Of a stretch of 64,000 bases of DNA, positions 28,821 through 38,240 are shown one piece after another. A model generated the notes under the pieces. That model was given only the letters and a program-made list of their open reading frames with translations, did not search any database and was not told the DNA's origin. Position 1 is the stretch's first letter. The number at the start of each line of letters is the position of its first letter. The position numbers were made by a program, and so were the translations under genes. The stretch is taken from contig NZ_AUBZ01000007.1 in NCBI RefSeq assembly GCF_000429505.1, positions 1 to 64,000 on the forward strand, given 5' to 3'. The DNA is from Aliagarivorans taiwanensis DSM 22990. Its GTDB lineage: Bacteria; Pseudomonadota; Gammaproteobacteria; Enterobacterales; Celerinatantimonadaceae.

Positions 28821-29483
28821 CTAAGCCGCATGTTCACCATCGGCCTGTTCTTCCCCATTCGCCGACGTTTGCTCGGCACGGATCCTAAACAAACGGCCAT
28901 TATGGGTGCGACTGGCTTGGTAGTCAGCTCGCAGAAACGGTGGACGTTTAGCTTTTAGCTGCTCCACGTGCTCCTCACTCAGCTTACCCACTGGGAGTCC
29001 CAGTGCGCGATAGCTCAGAAGCGGGCGCGCTTCCAAACTGATCATCAAATCAACCCGCGTGCGACCTTCAATCATCTGCCGAGGCTTAACTGGCGTTAGC
29101 ACCCCGTTATCAATCAGGTTTACCACCGATGGCTCAAGCACCGGTAGGTTAAGTACGCTCTTGCGGGCAATCACAAACTCACGCAGTACCGCTCGCTCAG
29201 TATGATCGAGACAGGCAATCATCGAGCTAAGCTGTTGCATCTGCTTGCGGCTAAACCAGCTGCGCTTGGCAAACGAGGCCGCCAGCATCAAGCCACGACT
29301 CACAAAGAACGCGATACCCACGATTAGCCCAATCACAGCCAAGGTGTAACCCTGCCCTTCAAGCTTTTGGATATGCAGCACATTTTGGGGGATAAACAGC
29401 AGCATGGCACTGGCGATACTCAGCCACGCCACGACTACATCTAACGCTCCCCAGCGTAGGACAAAACGATTGATCGTTTCCAT
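28821..29483 (-). CDS. SieB-like (superinfection exclusion B family) membrane protein
   Basis: 220 residues from the ATG at 29483, which has GGAG seven bases upstream. Two membrane segments lie near 12-32 and 45-68. A cytoplasmic domain follows, with ACLDHTERAVLREFVIARKS and VVNLIDNGVLTPVKP, the pattern of chromosomal proteins annotated as superinfection exclusion B. In phage P22/lambda, SieB aborts growth of other phages; for chromosomal homologues the role is unproven. The Glu/Ala-rich tail is disordered. No prophage genes are adjacent. Confidence 0.65.
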   Translation of the reverse strand: METINRFVLRWGALDVVVAWLSIASAMLLFIPQNVLHIQKLEGQGYTLAVIGLIVGIAFFVSRGLMLAASFAKRSWFSRKQMQQLSSMIACLDHTERAVLREFVIARKSVLNLPVLEPSVVNLIDNGVLTPVKPRQMIEGRTRVDLMISLEARPLLSYRALGLPVGKLSEEHVEQLKAKRPPFLRADYQASRTHNGRLFRIRAEQTSANGEEQADGEHAA

Positions 29484-29900
29484 AGGCAAACTCCGTCAAA
29501 ACGGTGACAATTCTTGTACAGAGTTAGCAAAGGGTGTGCCAAAGGCAATAAAGAGGGGTGGGCAGCGTCCCTGCCCGGCTGGTAAAGGAGGCAGATTACC
29601 AGCCGAAATGGCTCAATTGGTGACTACCAACCGAAGAATTCCTGATTATGGGTTCCAATCAGTAGTACCGCAGGAAAGAAGTACAAAGCACTGATTTTAA
29701 AGCCCAAAATTGCCAAACTGCCAACAGCAAATCGAACCAGAAAACGCTGAGTCCAACAGCCATTCAGTCGGCGAAGCAAAGATAACGCACGCATAACTCA
29801 CCAAACAAAAAAGCATCAATATCAGACTAAAGTATATACAACTAAAGTCTAAGACTCAGCTCATTGGCAAAATCTGCGTGTAAGCTTTTTGTGACAGCGG
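29484..29900. other. Intergenic region between the SieB-like gene and dusA
   Basis: 417 bp holding a possible 56-codon gene on the minus strand and two GC-rich hairpins downstream of it (GGCTGGTAA...TTACCAGCC at about 29577-29603 and GGGCAG...CTGCCC nearby). No other feature was recognised. Confidence 0.5.
29624..29794 (-). CDS. Possible 56-aa small membrane protein
   Basis: An ATG at 29794 preceded by GGTGAG opens a 56-codon frame ending TAG. The product starts MRALSLLRRLNGCWTQRF, has a basic N-terminus, then a hydrophobic region at about 18-47 (VRFAVGSLAILGFK, ALYFFPAVLLIGT) and ends NQEFFGW. A TATACT hexamer lies about 40 bp upstream and hairpins lie downstream, which fits an independent small gene. 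No family is recognised and chance cannot be excluded. Confidence 0.45.
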   Translation of the reverse strand: MRALSLLRRLNGCWTQRFLVRFAVGSLAILGFKISALYFFPAVLLIGTHNQEFFGW

Positions 29901-30881
29901 TCACTCTTGTTCAGGCGCACGAACCAGGCTGGCAGCGGTCTTTAGCACGTCGATATCGGCCCCCGCTTTATGGGCATTCTCACTTAAGTGACGACGCCAC
30001 GCGCGGGCGCCTGGGCAGCCCTGAAACAACCCCAGCATATGGCGAGTCACATGCTGCAGGCGGCCGCCACTGACTAAGTGCTTTTCGATATAGGGGATCA
30101 TGGCGTCAACCACCTGATGGCGGGAGAGTCCTGGGTCCTGCTCGCCAAAAATCCGACTGTCGACCTCGGCCAGCAGGTAGGGATTCTGATACACCTCGCG
30201 GCCAAGCATCGCACCGTCAAGATGTTGTAGGTGCGCTTCCGCCCGCTCCAGGCTGGTAATTCCGCCGTTGACCGAGATATTCAGCTGTGGGTAGTCACGT
30301 TTGATCTGGTAAGCGCGCGGATAATCCAGCGGCGGAATATCGCGGTTCTCTTTCGGGCTCAAACCAGAAAGCCACGCCTTGCGAGCATGAATGGTAAAGT
30401 CTTTCACGCCTGCAGCAGCCACTTTATCGATGAAGGTGGTCAAAAACTCGTAAGAGTCTTGCTCGTCGATGCCAATACGGGTTTTCACGGTAACCGGAAT
30501 GCTAACCGCATCGCCCATCGCCGCCATACATTCAGCCACCAAGTCCGGCTCGCCCATCAGGCAAGCACCAAAACGGCCGTTCTGTACCCGATCAGAAGGG
30601 CAGCCTACATTCAGGTTCACCTCGTCATACCCCAGCGCTTCGGCGCGCTTGGCACATTCCACCAGCTCAGCGGGATTCGAGCCCCCCAGCTGCAGCGCAA
30701 CCGGATGCTCCGCATCGTTATAGCCCAGATAATCGCCCTTGCCATGGATAATCGCGCCAGTGGTCACCATCTCGGTGTACAGCAAAGTGTTGCGGCTCAT
30801 CAAGCGATGAAAGTAGCGACAATGGCGATCAGTCCAATCAAGCATTGGGGCAACAGAAAAACGGGACGCGGGGTAATTCAT
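29901..30881 (-). CDS. dusA: tRNA-dihydrouridine(20/20a) synthase
   Basis: FMN enzyme reducing U20/U20a in tRNA D-loops. The start at 30881 (GAGAAAG upstream) gives 326 residues beginning [43 protein letters not shown] holds the catalytic Cys and defines the DusA subgroup. TVKTRIGID and SVNGGITS are FMN-binding strands of the TIM barrel, and the C-terminal helical domain ends with [22 protein letters not shown] start 13 codons upstream is also open. Single gene. Confidence 0.95.
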   Translation of the reverse strand: MNYPASRFSVAPMLDWTDRHCRYFHRLMSRNTLLYTEMVTTGAIIHGKGDYLGYNDAEHPVALQLGGSNPAELVECAKRAEALGYDEVNLNVGCPSDRVQNGRFGACLMGEPDLVAECMAAMGDAVSIPVTVKTRIGIDEQDSYEFLTTFIDKVAAAGVKDFTIHARKAWLSGLSPKENRDIPPLDYPRAYQIKRDYPQLNISVNGGITSLERAEAHLQHLDGAMLGREVYQNPYLLAEVDSRIFGEQDPGLSRHQVVDAMIPYIEKHLVSGGRLQHVTRHMLGLFQGCPGARAWRRHLSENAHKAGADIDVLKTAASLVRAPEQE

Positions 30882-31000
30882 GGCTTTCTCATCTGGGTAC
30901 AAACAGGCCAGTTCGAGCACTGCGGATCACTCAAACTGGCTAAAAGGGCAGCGATTATACAACCAGAAACTGGAGAGACCAAGCGCCTGGCAACTCCCAA

Positions 31001-31732
31001 TTATCGGCCACCGGCCACATCAATCACCGAGCCCGTCACATAGGAGGCCTCATCAGAGAGCAACCATGCGATAGATTGAGCGACCTCCTCTGGTGCGCCG
31101 CCGCGCTGCATGGGGATCTGCGGGGCCAAGCGCTTGACCCTGTCTGGCTCACCGCCGTCGGCATGCATCTCGGTATAGATAAAACCTGGTCTGACGCCGT
31201 TCACCCGTATCCCTCGCGCCGCCAGTTCCATGGCCAGCCCTTTGGTTAAGCTGTCCACCGCGCCTTTAGATGCGGCGTAGTCGATGTATTCAAAGGGAGA
31301 ACCAGTTTTCGCGGCGGTTGAAGATACATTGACGATTGCCCCATAGTCACTAGCTCTCTGAACGAAGGCCTTGGCGCACAGAAAATAGCTGCCCACATTC
31401 ACCGCCATCACTCGCTCAAAGCGCTGATAGTCAATCTCAGAGGTAGCCGCCTGAGTAAACAGCACACCGACATTATTTACCAGGTGAGTCACTTGGCCGT
31501 AGCGCTGAGTCACCGTCTCGAACAAGCGCTCTACCTCGGCCTCTTGTGACACATCCGCTTGCACGCAAAAGCCTTCGCCACCTGCCGCCAAGATCTGCTG
31601 CACCACTGCCTCGGCCCGCTCGCAGTGGCTAAGGTAGTTAACGCACACGCGATACCCTTGCTGAGCCAACAGCAACGCAGTCGCAGCGCCTATGCCTCGG
31701 CTAGCGCCGGTAATGATAACGACCTTGTTCAT
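31001..31732 (-). CDS. Short-chain dehydrogenase, YgfF-like
   Basis: 243-residue Rossmann-fold SDR. The cofactor motif TGASRGIG lies at 8-15, NNVG near 90, Ser in NVSSTAAKTGSP, and the active-site YAASK near 153-157. Close in layout to E. coli YgfF (PGFIYTEMHADGGEPDRV, IPMQRGGAPEEVAQSIAWLLSDEASYVTGS), whose substrate is not established. NAD(P)-dependent oxidoreduction is the family role. Single gene after dusA with a gap of about 120 bp. Confidence 0.85.
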   Translation of the reverse strand: MNKVVIITGASRGIGAATALLLAQQGYRVCVNYLSHCERAEAVVQQILAAGGEGFCVQADVSQEAEVERLFETVTQRYGQVTHLVNNVGVLFTQAATSEIDYQRFERVMAVNVGSYFLCAKAFVQRASDYGAIVNVSSTAAKTGSPFEYIDYAASKGAVDSLTKGLAMELAARGIRVNGVRPGFIYTEMHADGGEPDRVKRLAPQIPMQRGGAPEEVAQSIAWLLSDEASYVTGSVIDVAGGR

Positions 31733-31826
31733 ACACTCTCCTTAGGCTGACTATCAGCACGCGCAGTCAGGTTTACACTGTGCGTTTTATTCAGTCTAGC
31801 GAAGCATGATGAATAGCTAACAGCTG

Positions 31827-32363
31827 CTATCTTCCGCCTGATATCACCACTCGCTGATACTCTTTGGTAAACGCATACCGCGGAACCGATACCGTTCGAA
31901 AGCTATCGCTATCAGCAATATCCTGACTACAGCTTGGCCTTTCACCCTTAAGGGTCACCAAATAGAGTGCACTGCTTAGCAGTAACTCTTGGCTGTGTTT
32001 CTCAGCAAACAAGTAGTGGTATATACACGTTGGATCATCCCACTCCCCCTGATTCACACTGCTGGCAAAGCCACGCTTAGTGAGCTCATCAAGGCGCAGC
32101 GGGGCGACCGTTGCTAAGGGGTAGTCGTTTATATCAACCCAATGCAGCAGCAACCAATTACCTTGGCGCACCGCTGAATCTGGCTCATCCCAGCAATCAA
32201 ACACTTCCCCGGGAATCTCCTCTTCATCCAGCTCTGTTAGCCAAGTCGGGGGGGCTGCTTCATCCCACAACAGGTATATGGTATGCGCCCAAAGATCACT
32301 GAACACCCCTATCTTGGGTTGCTCAATAACATATTTAAGGTCTTGCGAAAGCTTATCTATCAT
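31827..32363 (-). CDS. Hypothetical protein
   Basis: 178 residues, acidic, rich in Trp and Asp/Glu (TWLTELDEEEIPGEVFDCWDEPDSAV), no signal peptide or membrane segment. I do not recognise a family. It lies just upstream, in the same direction, of the SDR, and 73 bp downstream of the membrane protein at 32437-33453. Ribosome site is weak. Codon use looks like that of a real gene; cytosolic location is likely. Confidence 0.65.
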   Translation of the reverse strand: MIDKLSQDLKYVIEQPKIGVFSDLWAHTIYLLWDEAAPPTWLTELDEEEIPGEVFDCWDEPDSAVRQGNWLLLHWVDINDYPLATVAPLRLDELTKRGFASSVNQGEWDDPTCIYHYLFAEKHSQELLLSSALYLVTLKGERPSCSQDIADSDSFRTVSVPRYAFTKEYQRVVISGGR

Positions 32364-32436
32364 TGGCTCATCAATATCTAGTTAATACCAGTAAGCTATT
32401 GCTTCAATCGCCAGAAGCCAGAAGAGTGACGGATAG

Positions 32437-33453
32437 CTAAAACGACTGACTATATCCTTGGGGTAACTGCAGCGAGCCATCATCCTTCACCACCAGCTCC
32501 ATCGGGCTTTTCTCGCGAGCTTGCTGCTCTACCTGCGCGTTGTATGCCGCTGATAGCTCATCAATATGGTAGCGCAATGACACGTATACCGGATGGGTGT
32601 AGAGCTGTTCGAACTGGAAGGTAATGTCGCGGTAGCCGGTGTCGGTTTGGTTCTTCGAGGAGGAGTCTTTTTTGCGATAGATCTTATCGAAACTCACCAC
32701 TTGCCCGGTCACCCGCTCGCTACGAGGCGCTATCTTCATTAGTGTGCGAGGAGCGCCATGAAACTTCGCCCACAGCGCGTGAAATCCCACTTCAATCAGC
32801 AGGTGAACAATCAGATAAACCATCAAGCCCATCACTGCCACAACCGGATGAATGCCAAGGGGCCGCAGTAAATAGTTCAATATCTCTTCTGGGTTCATTC
32901 CGGCAACCGGGAGCTCCGGCAGGTAGACACTGATGACACAGCTCACCGCGCAAATCAGCCCGGTCACCACTAGCGCCGCCATGTAGCAACACAGCAGCGC
33001 ATAGAGCAGTATGCCTGGCAGCGATAGCGCTCTGCGATTGACTACCCGCCCCTTCCATAAGCCTTTGATTCGATCGCTGGTAACGCCAAGTGCCTCAAAC
33101 GAGTAATTCAAGTAGGCATCGGAGCGGCCAGTAAACAGTGCCCTGGGCGTTTTATAGTCGACATAGGTGCCTTCTCGCGTATAGCGATTACCGAGGTACA
33201 TCACGCACACCGCCCGGCCAAATAGGCTTAAATAGATCCGCTCAAGGAGGTTAAGCACACCGCTGCAAAAAAACAGGCTGGATAGTACAAATAGCAGGTT
33301 GATGATGATGTACATGGGCGTTTCTACCTGACCAAATGCGCCAAACCACTGCAGCAGCGTCGGCCAGGTATCGAGGCCAAAAAACAGCTGCATGCTGGCA
33401 TCGAGCAGCCATAGATAAAGCGCGATAGAACACAGAGCAAAAACAATCAGCAT
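32437..33453 (-). CDS. Hypothetical membrane protein
   Basis: 338 residues with about four to five membrane segments (near 2-20, 48-70, 145-180 and 203-226) and a soluble C-terminal part of about 110 residues. That part includes a Lys/Ser/Asn-rich hinge (KKDSSSKNQTDTG) and strand-like segments (DITFQFEQLYTHPVYVSLRY). No family recognised. The layout of membrane core plus cytoplasmic beta-rich tail recalls NfeD-like or membrane-anchored scaffold proteins, but no diagnostic motif is seen. Confidence 0.7.
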   Translation of the reverse strand: MLIVFALCSIALYLWLLDASMQLFFGLDTWPTLLQWFGAFGQVETPMYIIINLLFVLSSLFFCSGVLNLLERIYLSLFGRAVCVMYLGNRYTREGTYVDYKTPRALFTGRSDAYLNYSFEALGVTSDRIKGLWKGRVVNRRALSLPGILLYALLCCYMAALVVTGLICAVSCVISVYLPELPVAGMNPEEILNYLLRPLGIHPVVAVMGLMVYLIVHLLIEVGFHALWAKFHGAPRTLMKIAPRSERVTGQVVSFDKIYRKKDSSSKNQTDTGYRDITFQFEQLYTHPVYVSLRYHIDELSAAYNAQVEQQAREKSPMELVVKDDGSLQLPQGYSQSF

Positions 33454-33579
33454 AGGGTCATCCAGTAACCATGCTTGGCAGCGCTGCCACCAAGCAAACT
33501 CCAGTTACCCCAATACTATCGGCTGCTCACTTCAAGCCATTGATAAAACGCAATAAAAGCTTGCGTTGAGCCGAGCGCT

Positions 33580-35064
33580 CTAGCCAGATATACCGCTAAA
33601 GCGGACCCGCTGCCTACCTTGCTGTTTGTCGAGTTCGACACGCTCAGCCTTAAAGTAATAAGGTCGCAGCAGCTTGGTAAGTTCATCGCTTAACGCTTGC
33701 GGCTGAATCGCAAAGTAGAGGGTTGCTGGCTGTTGCTGGTGCTGGCTCGCACCAAGGTAGGCGATCAAGGCATGCTCGGCCCCGTGATAGCCGTTCTTCC
33801 AGTGGTGCAACTTGGCTGCCTGTGTCCCGTAGGGATAGGGCAGGATGCCGCCATGTTCGTGGTCGACCATCGCGCTTAGCCAGGTGCCATAGGTGTAGCG
33901 CAGGTAATCATTCATGCTGGGGTCGCTAAACGCCAGAGTTTGCGCGGCTTGGTCGAGCTCGGCATACTGCCACCACGATGCGCCCTCGCTGTGCTCGGTG
34001 GCGTTCCAAAAACCCACCTCGGTGTTGGGGTCCATACCATGGTCGTCCGGCAAGATATCCATCAACTTAAACTGCGCGTAGGCGCGCTCTAACACCGCAT
34101 ACATACCCTGCTCGGCGATATCGCGCTGGTCGTCAAGCCCCAGCTCTGCCGCCGCCAGATACAGCATCCAATACGCCTTGATGGTGTGCCCCCAATCGCC
34201 ATGGCGCCCGGTGGTCGTTTTGCCGCTGGGGTGATGCAGATAACCATAGAAACGCAGCTCTTGCTCGTTGTGATACTGGCTAAGTAACACCTCGCTGAGC
34301 CAGGCTAAATCCTCGCGCCACTGCGCCGCATAAGGCTCAGGCAGCAGCGGCAACATCAGCAGCATGTAGGCGTTGATTTGATCGAGTTGCGCCACCAGCT
34401 CTAGCTGACCGGTAGTGTTATCGGCGCTATCCTCCAACACCCATAGCAACTGATTATGTTGCTCACTGCGATAGTGGCTAAAGATATAGTCCTTAAGCTT
34501 AAGGATATCGGCCAACACCGCGTCATCACGCGTCAGGTAGTAGTAAAAGGCCAACCCGAGTTGGGCATAGGACAAGTCTTGGGTAGTGCCTTGTGCCAGA
34601 CTCAAACCCGGCTGACCATCGCTATCTAAATAGCTGTAGGCTCCGCCCTCTTCGCTCAACATATTGTCCCGCAGGTAATCGACGCCTGCTTTGGCGGCAG
34701 CCAAGGCCTTTGGGTTACCAGTCATATGAAAGATTACGCCATAGGTATAGATCTGCCGCGACAACATTCTGGTGTACTGACGCCCCAAACTGTCCTGCAA
34801 CCAGCTCGCTTGCAGCTCCGGACAAAGGTCGGAGAGGTCGGCCGTTTGACTATCGTTACACAGGTAGGTGGGAAAGCTACCTACAGGATCGCCCAAAGGA
34901 CCGGGCTGCAGATAAAAGCGCGCAATGTCCTGTTCGATATGCTGCAGCCACTGCTGCGCACTTGGAAGGACGGGGTCAACAAGAGGGGTTACTGGCGCAG
35001 CCATACTGCTGGAGCAGCACAGCCACAGGCCCGCGAGTATCGAGGCTAGTTTTCGCATCATCAT
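33580..35064 (-). CDS. Secreted (alpha/alpha)6-barrel protein, AGE-like
   Basis: 494 residues with a signal peptide (MMMRKLASILAGLWLCCSSS, cleavage after SMA near 22). The mature part is helical with the features of N-acylglucosamine 2-epimerase-like six-hairpin enzymes: RQIYTYGVIFHMTG, GGAYSYLDSDG, a tandem HGDWGHTIKAYWMLYLAAAEL (His in the barrel core), EGASWWQYAELDQA and HHWKNGYHGAEHALIAYLG near the C-terminus. AGE-fold enzymes epimerise or isomerise sugars, but most are cytosolic; a periplasmic one could act on exported oligosaccharides. The substrate is unknown. Confidence 0.65.
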   Translation of the reverse strand: MMMRKLASILAGLWLCCSSSMAAPVTPLVDPVLPSAQQWLQHIEQDIARFYLQPGPLGDPVGSFPTYLCNDSQTADLSDLCPELQASWLQDSLGRQYTRMLSRQIYTYGVIFHMTGNPKALAAAKAGVDYLRDNMLSEEGGAYSYLDSDGQPGLSLAQGTTQDLSYAQLGLAFYYYLTRDDAVLADILKLKDYIFSHYRSEQHNQLLWVLEDSADNTTGQLELVAQLDQINAYMLLMLPLLPEPYAAQWREDLAWLSEVLLSQYHNEQELRFYGYLHHPSGKTTTGRHGDWGHTIKAYWMLYLAAAELGLDDQRDIAEQGMYAVLERAYAQFKLMDILPDDHGMDPNTEVGFWNATEHSEGASWWQYAELDQAAQTLAFSDPSMNDYLRYTYGTWLSAMVDHEHGGILPYPYGTQAAKLHHWKNGYHGAEHALIAYLGASQHQQQPATLYFAIQPQALSDELTKLLRPYYFKAERVELDKQQGRQRVRFSGISG

Positions 35065-35162
35065 TTCCCTTTACAACGCTGTTTATCGTTTTATCAGGTC
35101 AGATTATCATCACCATAGAGGGCCGATTATGCGATGTATCAAAAATGAACAACTCGCAGGGA

Positions 35163-35618
35163 CTAGCGGCGTAGCTGTTTGATAAATCGGATCTTACTGT
35201 TATCAGTGCTGCCGTTATCCTCGTAGCCACAGATCTGATAGCCACTGGCAAGTAACAGCTGCAGCATCGGCGGATACTTGTTCATCGATTTCACGCTGAC
35301 CCACTGATAGCCCTGCTCCAGCGCCCACGCCTCTTGCCGCTCTCGCAGTATGGTTGCGATACCGCGTTTACGAAAAGCCGGTACAACACCGCCTAGCCAA
35401 CTGTAGAACTCACGGTCATCGATGTGATAGCCCGCTTTGTAGGCCACCGGCTTGCCGTCACAGCAGGAAACTAAGATAAGGCTTGTAACGCCTTGCAATC
35501 GTGATAGGAGCTTTTCTTTGGAGGTTTTCCGTTCAAACTCTGGTATCGCTTGGTCGAGCTCAATAATCTCTTCAATGGTTCCAGTTCGGACGGTGACAGT
35601 GGAAGAATGGAGGATCAT
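35163..35618 (-). CDS. GNAT-family N-acetyltransferase
   Basis: 151 residues from the ATG at 35618 (GGGAG six bases upstream). Acetyl-CoA signature: SWLGGVVPAFRKRGIATILRERQEAWALEQGY, the V-x-x-x-x-R-x-x-G-I-A motif A of GNAT enzymes. It begins VRTGTIEEIIELDQAIPEF, typical of the N-terminal strand and helix. The substrate cannot be told from sequence. A longer frame to 35687 exists but has no good ribosome site. Confidence 0.8.
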   Translation of the reverse strand: MILHSSTVTVRTGTIEEIIELDQAIPEFERKTSKEKLLSRLQGVTSLILVSCCDGKPVAYKAGYHIDDREFYSWLGGVVPAFRKRGIATILRERQEAWALEQGYQWVSVKSMNKYPPMLQLLLASGYQICGYEDNGSTDNSKIRFIKQLRR

Positions 35619-35708
35619 TGGGTACTCCCATAGTACGAGGGGAACGATAAAACTGTAGGTCACATTTTCGATGATTCGCTCCAACAAACCAAGCCCGCTT
35701 TTCAGTCC

Positions 35709-36638
35709 CTATTTAGCCACAGGACTAGTCACTGTCCCTGCTACCCAAAACTCATTTTCCCGCGCCTGCACTTGCTCAGCCAGAAAGTCGACAAAGCAGC
35801 GAATGCGGGCTGTACGACGTAAGTCACGGTGCAGTAGTAGCCAGATACTGCGATAGGGTAAAGGCTTTTGAAATGGTGCGCGCACCAGCCCGGGATGACG
35901 ATCGCCCAAGTTGCAAGACAGATACGCCATCCCCAGCCCAGCGGCAGCCAGAGACACCAACGGCACCAGCTCGGATACCCGGTGCTTTAAGGTGGCCTTG
36001 GGGTAGAAGCTCTCCTTGAGCCATTGGGCGGTGACATCTCCTTCCGGTTCGTGCCAGCCGATAAAGTGCAGCCCTTCTCCCTGATTATCCTTAACCCGCT
36101 CAGCATACTCTCTGGAGCAGTAGGCCGCCTGAGACATCTGCACCAGGCGGCGACCCACCGCATCGTCGAACACCTCATTGGCGACTCGCACCGACACATC
36201 GGCCTCACGCCGGCTCAAGTTGGCAATGTCATTGCCAAACTGCAGGTTGAGAGTGATATCGGGATAACGTGTTGAGAATAGCGCGAAGTCATCCATCAGT
36301 GAGGTCAGGGCCATCCCATGGGGCAGCGACACACATACTGTACCAACGGGGTCGGCATCTTTGCCCACGATAAAGCGCGATGCGGCGGTCATCTCCTCCT
36401 CCATCCGCTGGGCATAGGGCAATAACTCCTCGCCAATCTGGGTCAATACCAGGCCTTGCTTGGAGCGGTCGAACAAGCGGCTGCCAATGCGCTGCTCCAT
36501 CACCGAGAGGCGCCGCGTCATCGTGGTGTGATTTACCGCAATGGCTTGTGCCCCACCGCGTAGGGTGCCGGCCCGAGCCACTGCCAGAAAGAACTTGAGA
36601 TCGTCCCAGTTAAACGCGTAGCTGTCCTTGTTGAGCAT
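35709..36638 (-). CDS. LysR-family transcriptional regulator
   Basis: 309 residues. The N-terminal winged helix-turn-helix (WDDLKFFLAVARAGTLRGGAQAIAVNHTTMTRRLSVMEQRIGSRLF split over about 10-57) is followed by a LysR substrate-binding domain. Ribosome site AAGGA. It is transcribed away from an SDR and a DUF4345 protein, with 114 bp between starts, the standard LysR arrangement, so those genes are its likely targets. The effector is unknown. Confidence 0.9.
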   Translation of the reverse strand: MLNKDSYAFNWDDLKFFLAVARAGTLRGGAQAIAVNHTTMTRRLSVMEQRIGSRLFDRSKQGLVLTQIGEELLPYAQRMEEEMTAASRFIVGKDADPVGTVCVSLPHGMALTSLMDDFALFSTRYPDITLNLQFGNDIANLSRREADVSVRVANEVFDDAVGRRLVQMSQAAYCSREYAERVKDNQGEGLHFIGWHEPEGDVTAQWLKESFYPKATLKHRVSELVPLVSLAAAGLGMAYLSCNLGDRHPGLVRAPFQKPLPYRSIWLLLHRDLRRTARIRCFVDFLAEQVQARENEFWVAGTVTSPVAK

Positions 36639-36752
36639 GCCAATCCTTGGTTCATTTTTGAAACACCATGTCCACTTTTACCTATCTACAGCGCATTTTT
36701 CAACGGTGATAACGTTAACCACGTCGCTACAGAAACAGCTAAAGGAGACAGC

Positions 36753-37688
36753 ATGAAAACCATCAAGACCGTGCTAATCACTGGCGCAAATGCAGGGATT
36801 GGCTTTGAATCAGCGCGGCAACTCGCGTTCGAAGAAGGCATCAGCAAAATCTATCTAGGTTGCCGCAGCCAGCATAAAGCCCAGCTCGCCAAGCAACAGT
36901 TAGTCGAGGCCACTGGCAAAGACATCTTCGAGGTACTGATCATCGATGTGGCCGATGCCCAATCGGTGCGCGAAGCAGTCCAGCGGCTCAGCACCCCCAT
37001 CGACGCGGTGGTGCTAAATGCAGGCGGAACCGGTGGACAAACCCCTAACCAACTGACCGCCGACGGCGTTACCACCATATTTGCAGCCAATGTGCTGGGC
37101 CACTCAGTGTTAGTGGATGAGCTAATCAAACGCCAATTGGTCACCTCCACCATTCTGTATGCCGGCTCAGAAACTGCCCGCGGCGTTCCTAAGATGGGCG
37201 TGGCCAAGGCCCAGTTGAAAGATGCCTCGGTAGAAGAGTTTACTGCCATTGCCAATGGCCGCAAGTTTGGCGCAAAGGCTGATCCACTAGATATCTACGG
37301 CACCATTAAGCTCACAGGCACCCTTTGGATGAGCTCGATGGCCCGGCAACACCCACACCTGCGTTTTATCACCATGAGCCCCGGCGGTACCACTGGCACT
37401 AATGGCATGGACGACCTGCCATTTATGAAGAAGCTGTTTTTCAAATACATCGGCGAGCTGATAATGCCAATGCTCGGCATGATGCACAGTGTCGATAAAG
37501 CCGCCAAGCGCTATTTAGATGGGCTGTTCGACCCTCGCTTTGAAACCGGCCAGTTCTATGCCAGTCAAGCGGGTTCCCCAACCGGACCAGTGGTAAATCA
37601 ACTCAGCTTAGAGTCATCGCTTGGTGATGTTAGCGCTCAAGACAACGCCCGCTACGCCATTGAGCAGTTCTCGCACGACCGTCTTTAA
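36753..37688 (+). CDS. Short-chain dehydrogenase/reductase
   Basis: 311-residue SDR. Cofactor motif TGANAGIG at 10-17, VLNAGGTGG near 90, and YGTIK as the active-site Tyr-x-x-x-Lys. The C-terminal extension (MMHSVDKAAKRYLDGLFD) resembles protochlorophyllide-reductase/retinol-dehydrogenase-like SDRs. The LysR gene is divergent and the DUF4345 gene follows after 15 bp, so the pair is an operon. Substrate unknown. Confidence 0.85.
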   Translation: MKTIKTVLITGANAGIGFESARQLAFEEGISKIYLGCRSQHKAQLAKQQLVEATGKDIFEVLIIDVADAQSVREAVQRLSTPIDAVVLNAGGTGGQTPNQLTADGVTTIFAANVLGHSVLVDELIKRQLVTSTILYAGSETARGVPKMGVAKAQLKDASVEEFTAIANGRKFGAKADPLDIYGTIKLTGTLWMSSMARQHPHLRFITMSPGGTTGTNGMDDLPFMKKLFFKYIGELIMPMLGMMHSVDKAAKRYLDGLFDPRFETGQFYASQAGSPTGPVVNQLSLESSLGDVSAQDNARYAIEQFSHDRL

Positions 37689-37703
37689 TACAAGGAGAAA
37701 CCC

Positions 37704-38084
37704 ATGGATACAATGCTGCAAATACTGGTCATTCTGGCAACCATAATGCTAAGTGGCCTGGGTGTAATGTCGATGCTTGCCCCACACAAGATGCTCAGCA
37801 ACTTTGCCCTGCAACCGTCAGGTAACGCCGGTTTAAACACCATTCGTTCGGTGATTGGCGGGCTGTTCATCGCCTGCGCCAGCGCGCTGATCTTAGGTCT
37901 CACCCAAGGACTAGTTGCGGGCTACTTGTTGGTTGCCCTAGTGATGGCGGCTGTCGCCTTTGGCCGGGTCCTAGGATTGGCCATCGACGGCTTTGAAAAA
38001 GCGGTGCTTCCACCACTGATATTGGAGCTGGCGATCATCGCTGTACTAGGTTTTGGGTATCTGTCGGCAACGAGCGCTGTCTAG
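37704..38084 (+). CDS. DUF4345-like membrane protein
   Basis: 126 residues with four hydrophobic segments (about 5-25, 47-68, 73-92 and 103-122). LNTIRSVIGGLFIACA corresponds to the conserved loop of DUF4345 proteins. Inner-membrane, function unknown. Translated right after the SDR with AAGGAG upstream; the stop codon lies inside a terminator-like hairpin. Confidence 0.7.
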   Translation: MDTMLQILVILATIMLSGLGVMSMLAPHKMLSNFALQPSGNAGLNTIRSVIGGLFIACASALILGLTQGLVAGYLLVALVMAAVAFGRVLGLAIDGFEKAVLPPLILELAIIAVLGFGYLSATSAV

Positions 38085-38098
38085 CGCTCGGCCTTTTG
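38071..38098 (+). terminator. Terminator after the DUF4345 gene
   Basis: CGAGCGCT and AGCGCTCG form an 8-bp stem with a GTCT loop followed by GCCTTTTG. The coding sequence ends within it. Confidence 0.6.
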
Positions 38099-38240
38099 AG
38101 GGTGTACCAAACACGGCAGCCCCATTGGTATCAGCTCAGGCTGATAAGCGCTGCCGCATTCAATCCCTCGCCCAGCAACGCTATACTGGGCCCCCAAAAT
38201 AGTTATCCGCTCCCCTCTGTGAAGGACCTATAACAACAAC

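Noticed and set aside
28821-29483. SieB-like gene as sign of a prophage
   Set aside because: No phage gene, integrase, tRNA or attachment site lies nearby; such genes are common on gammaproteobacterial chromosomes.
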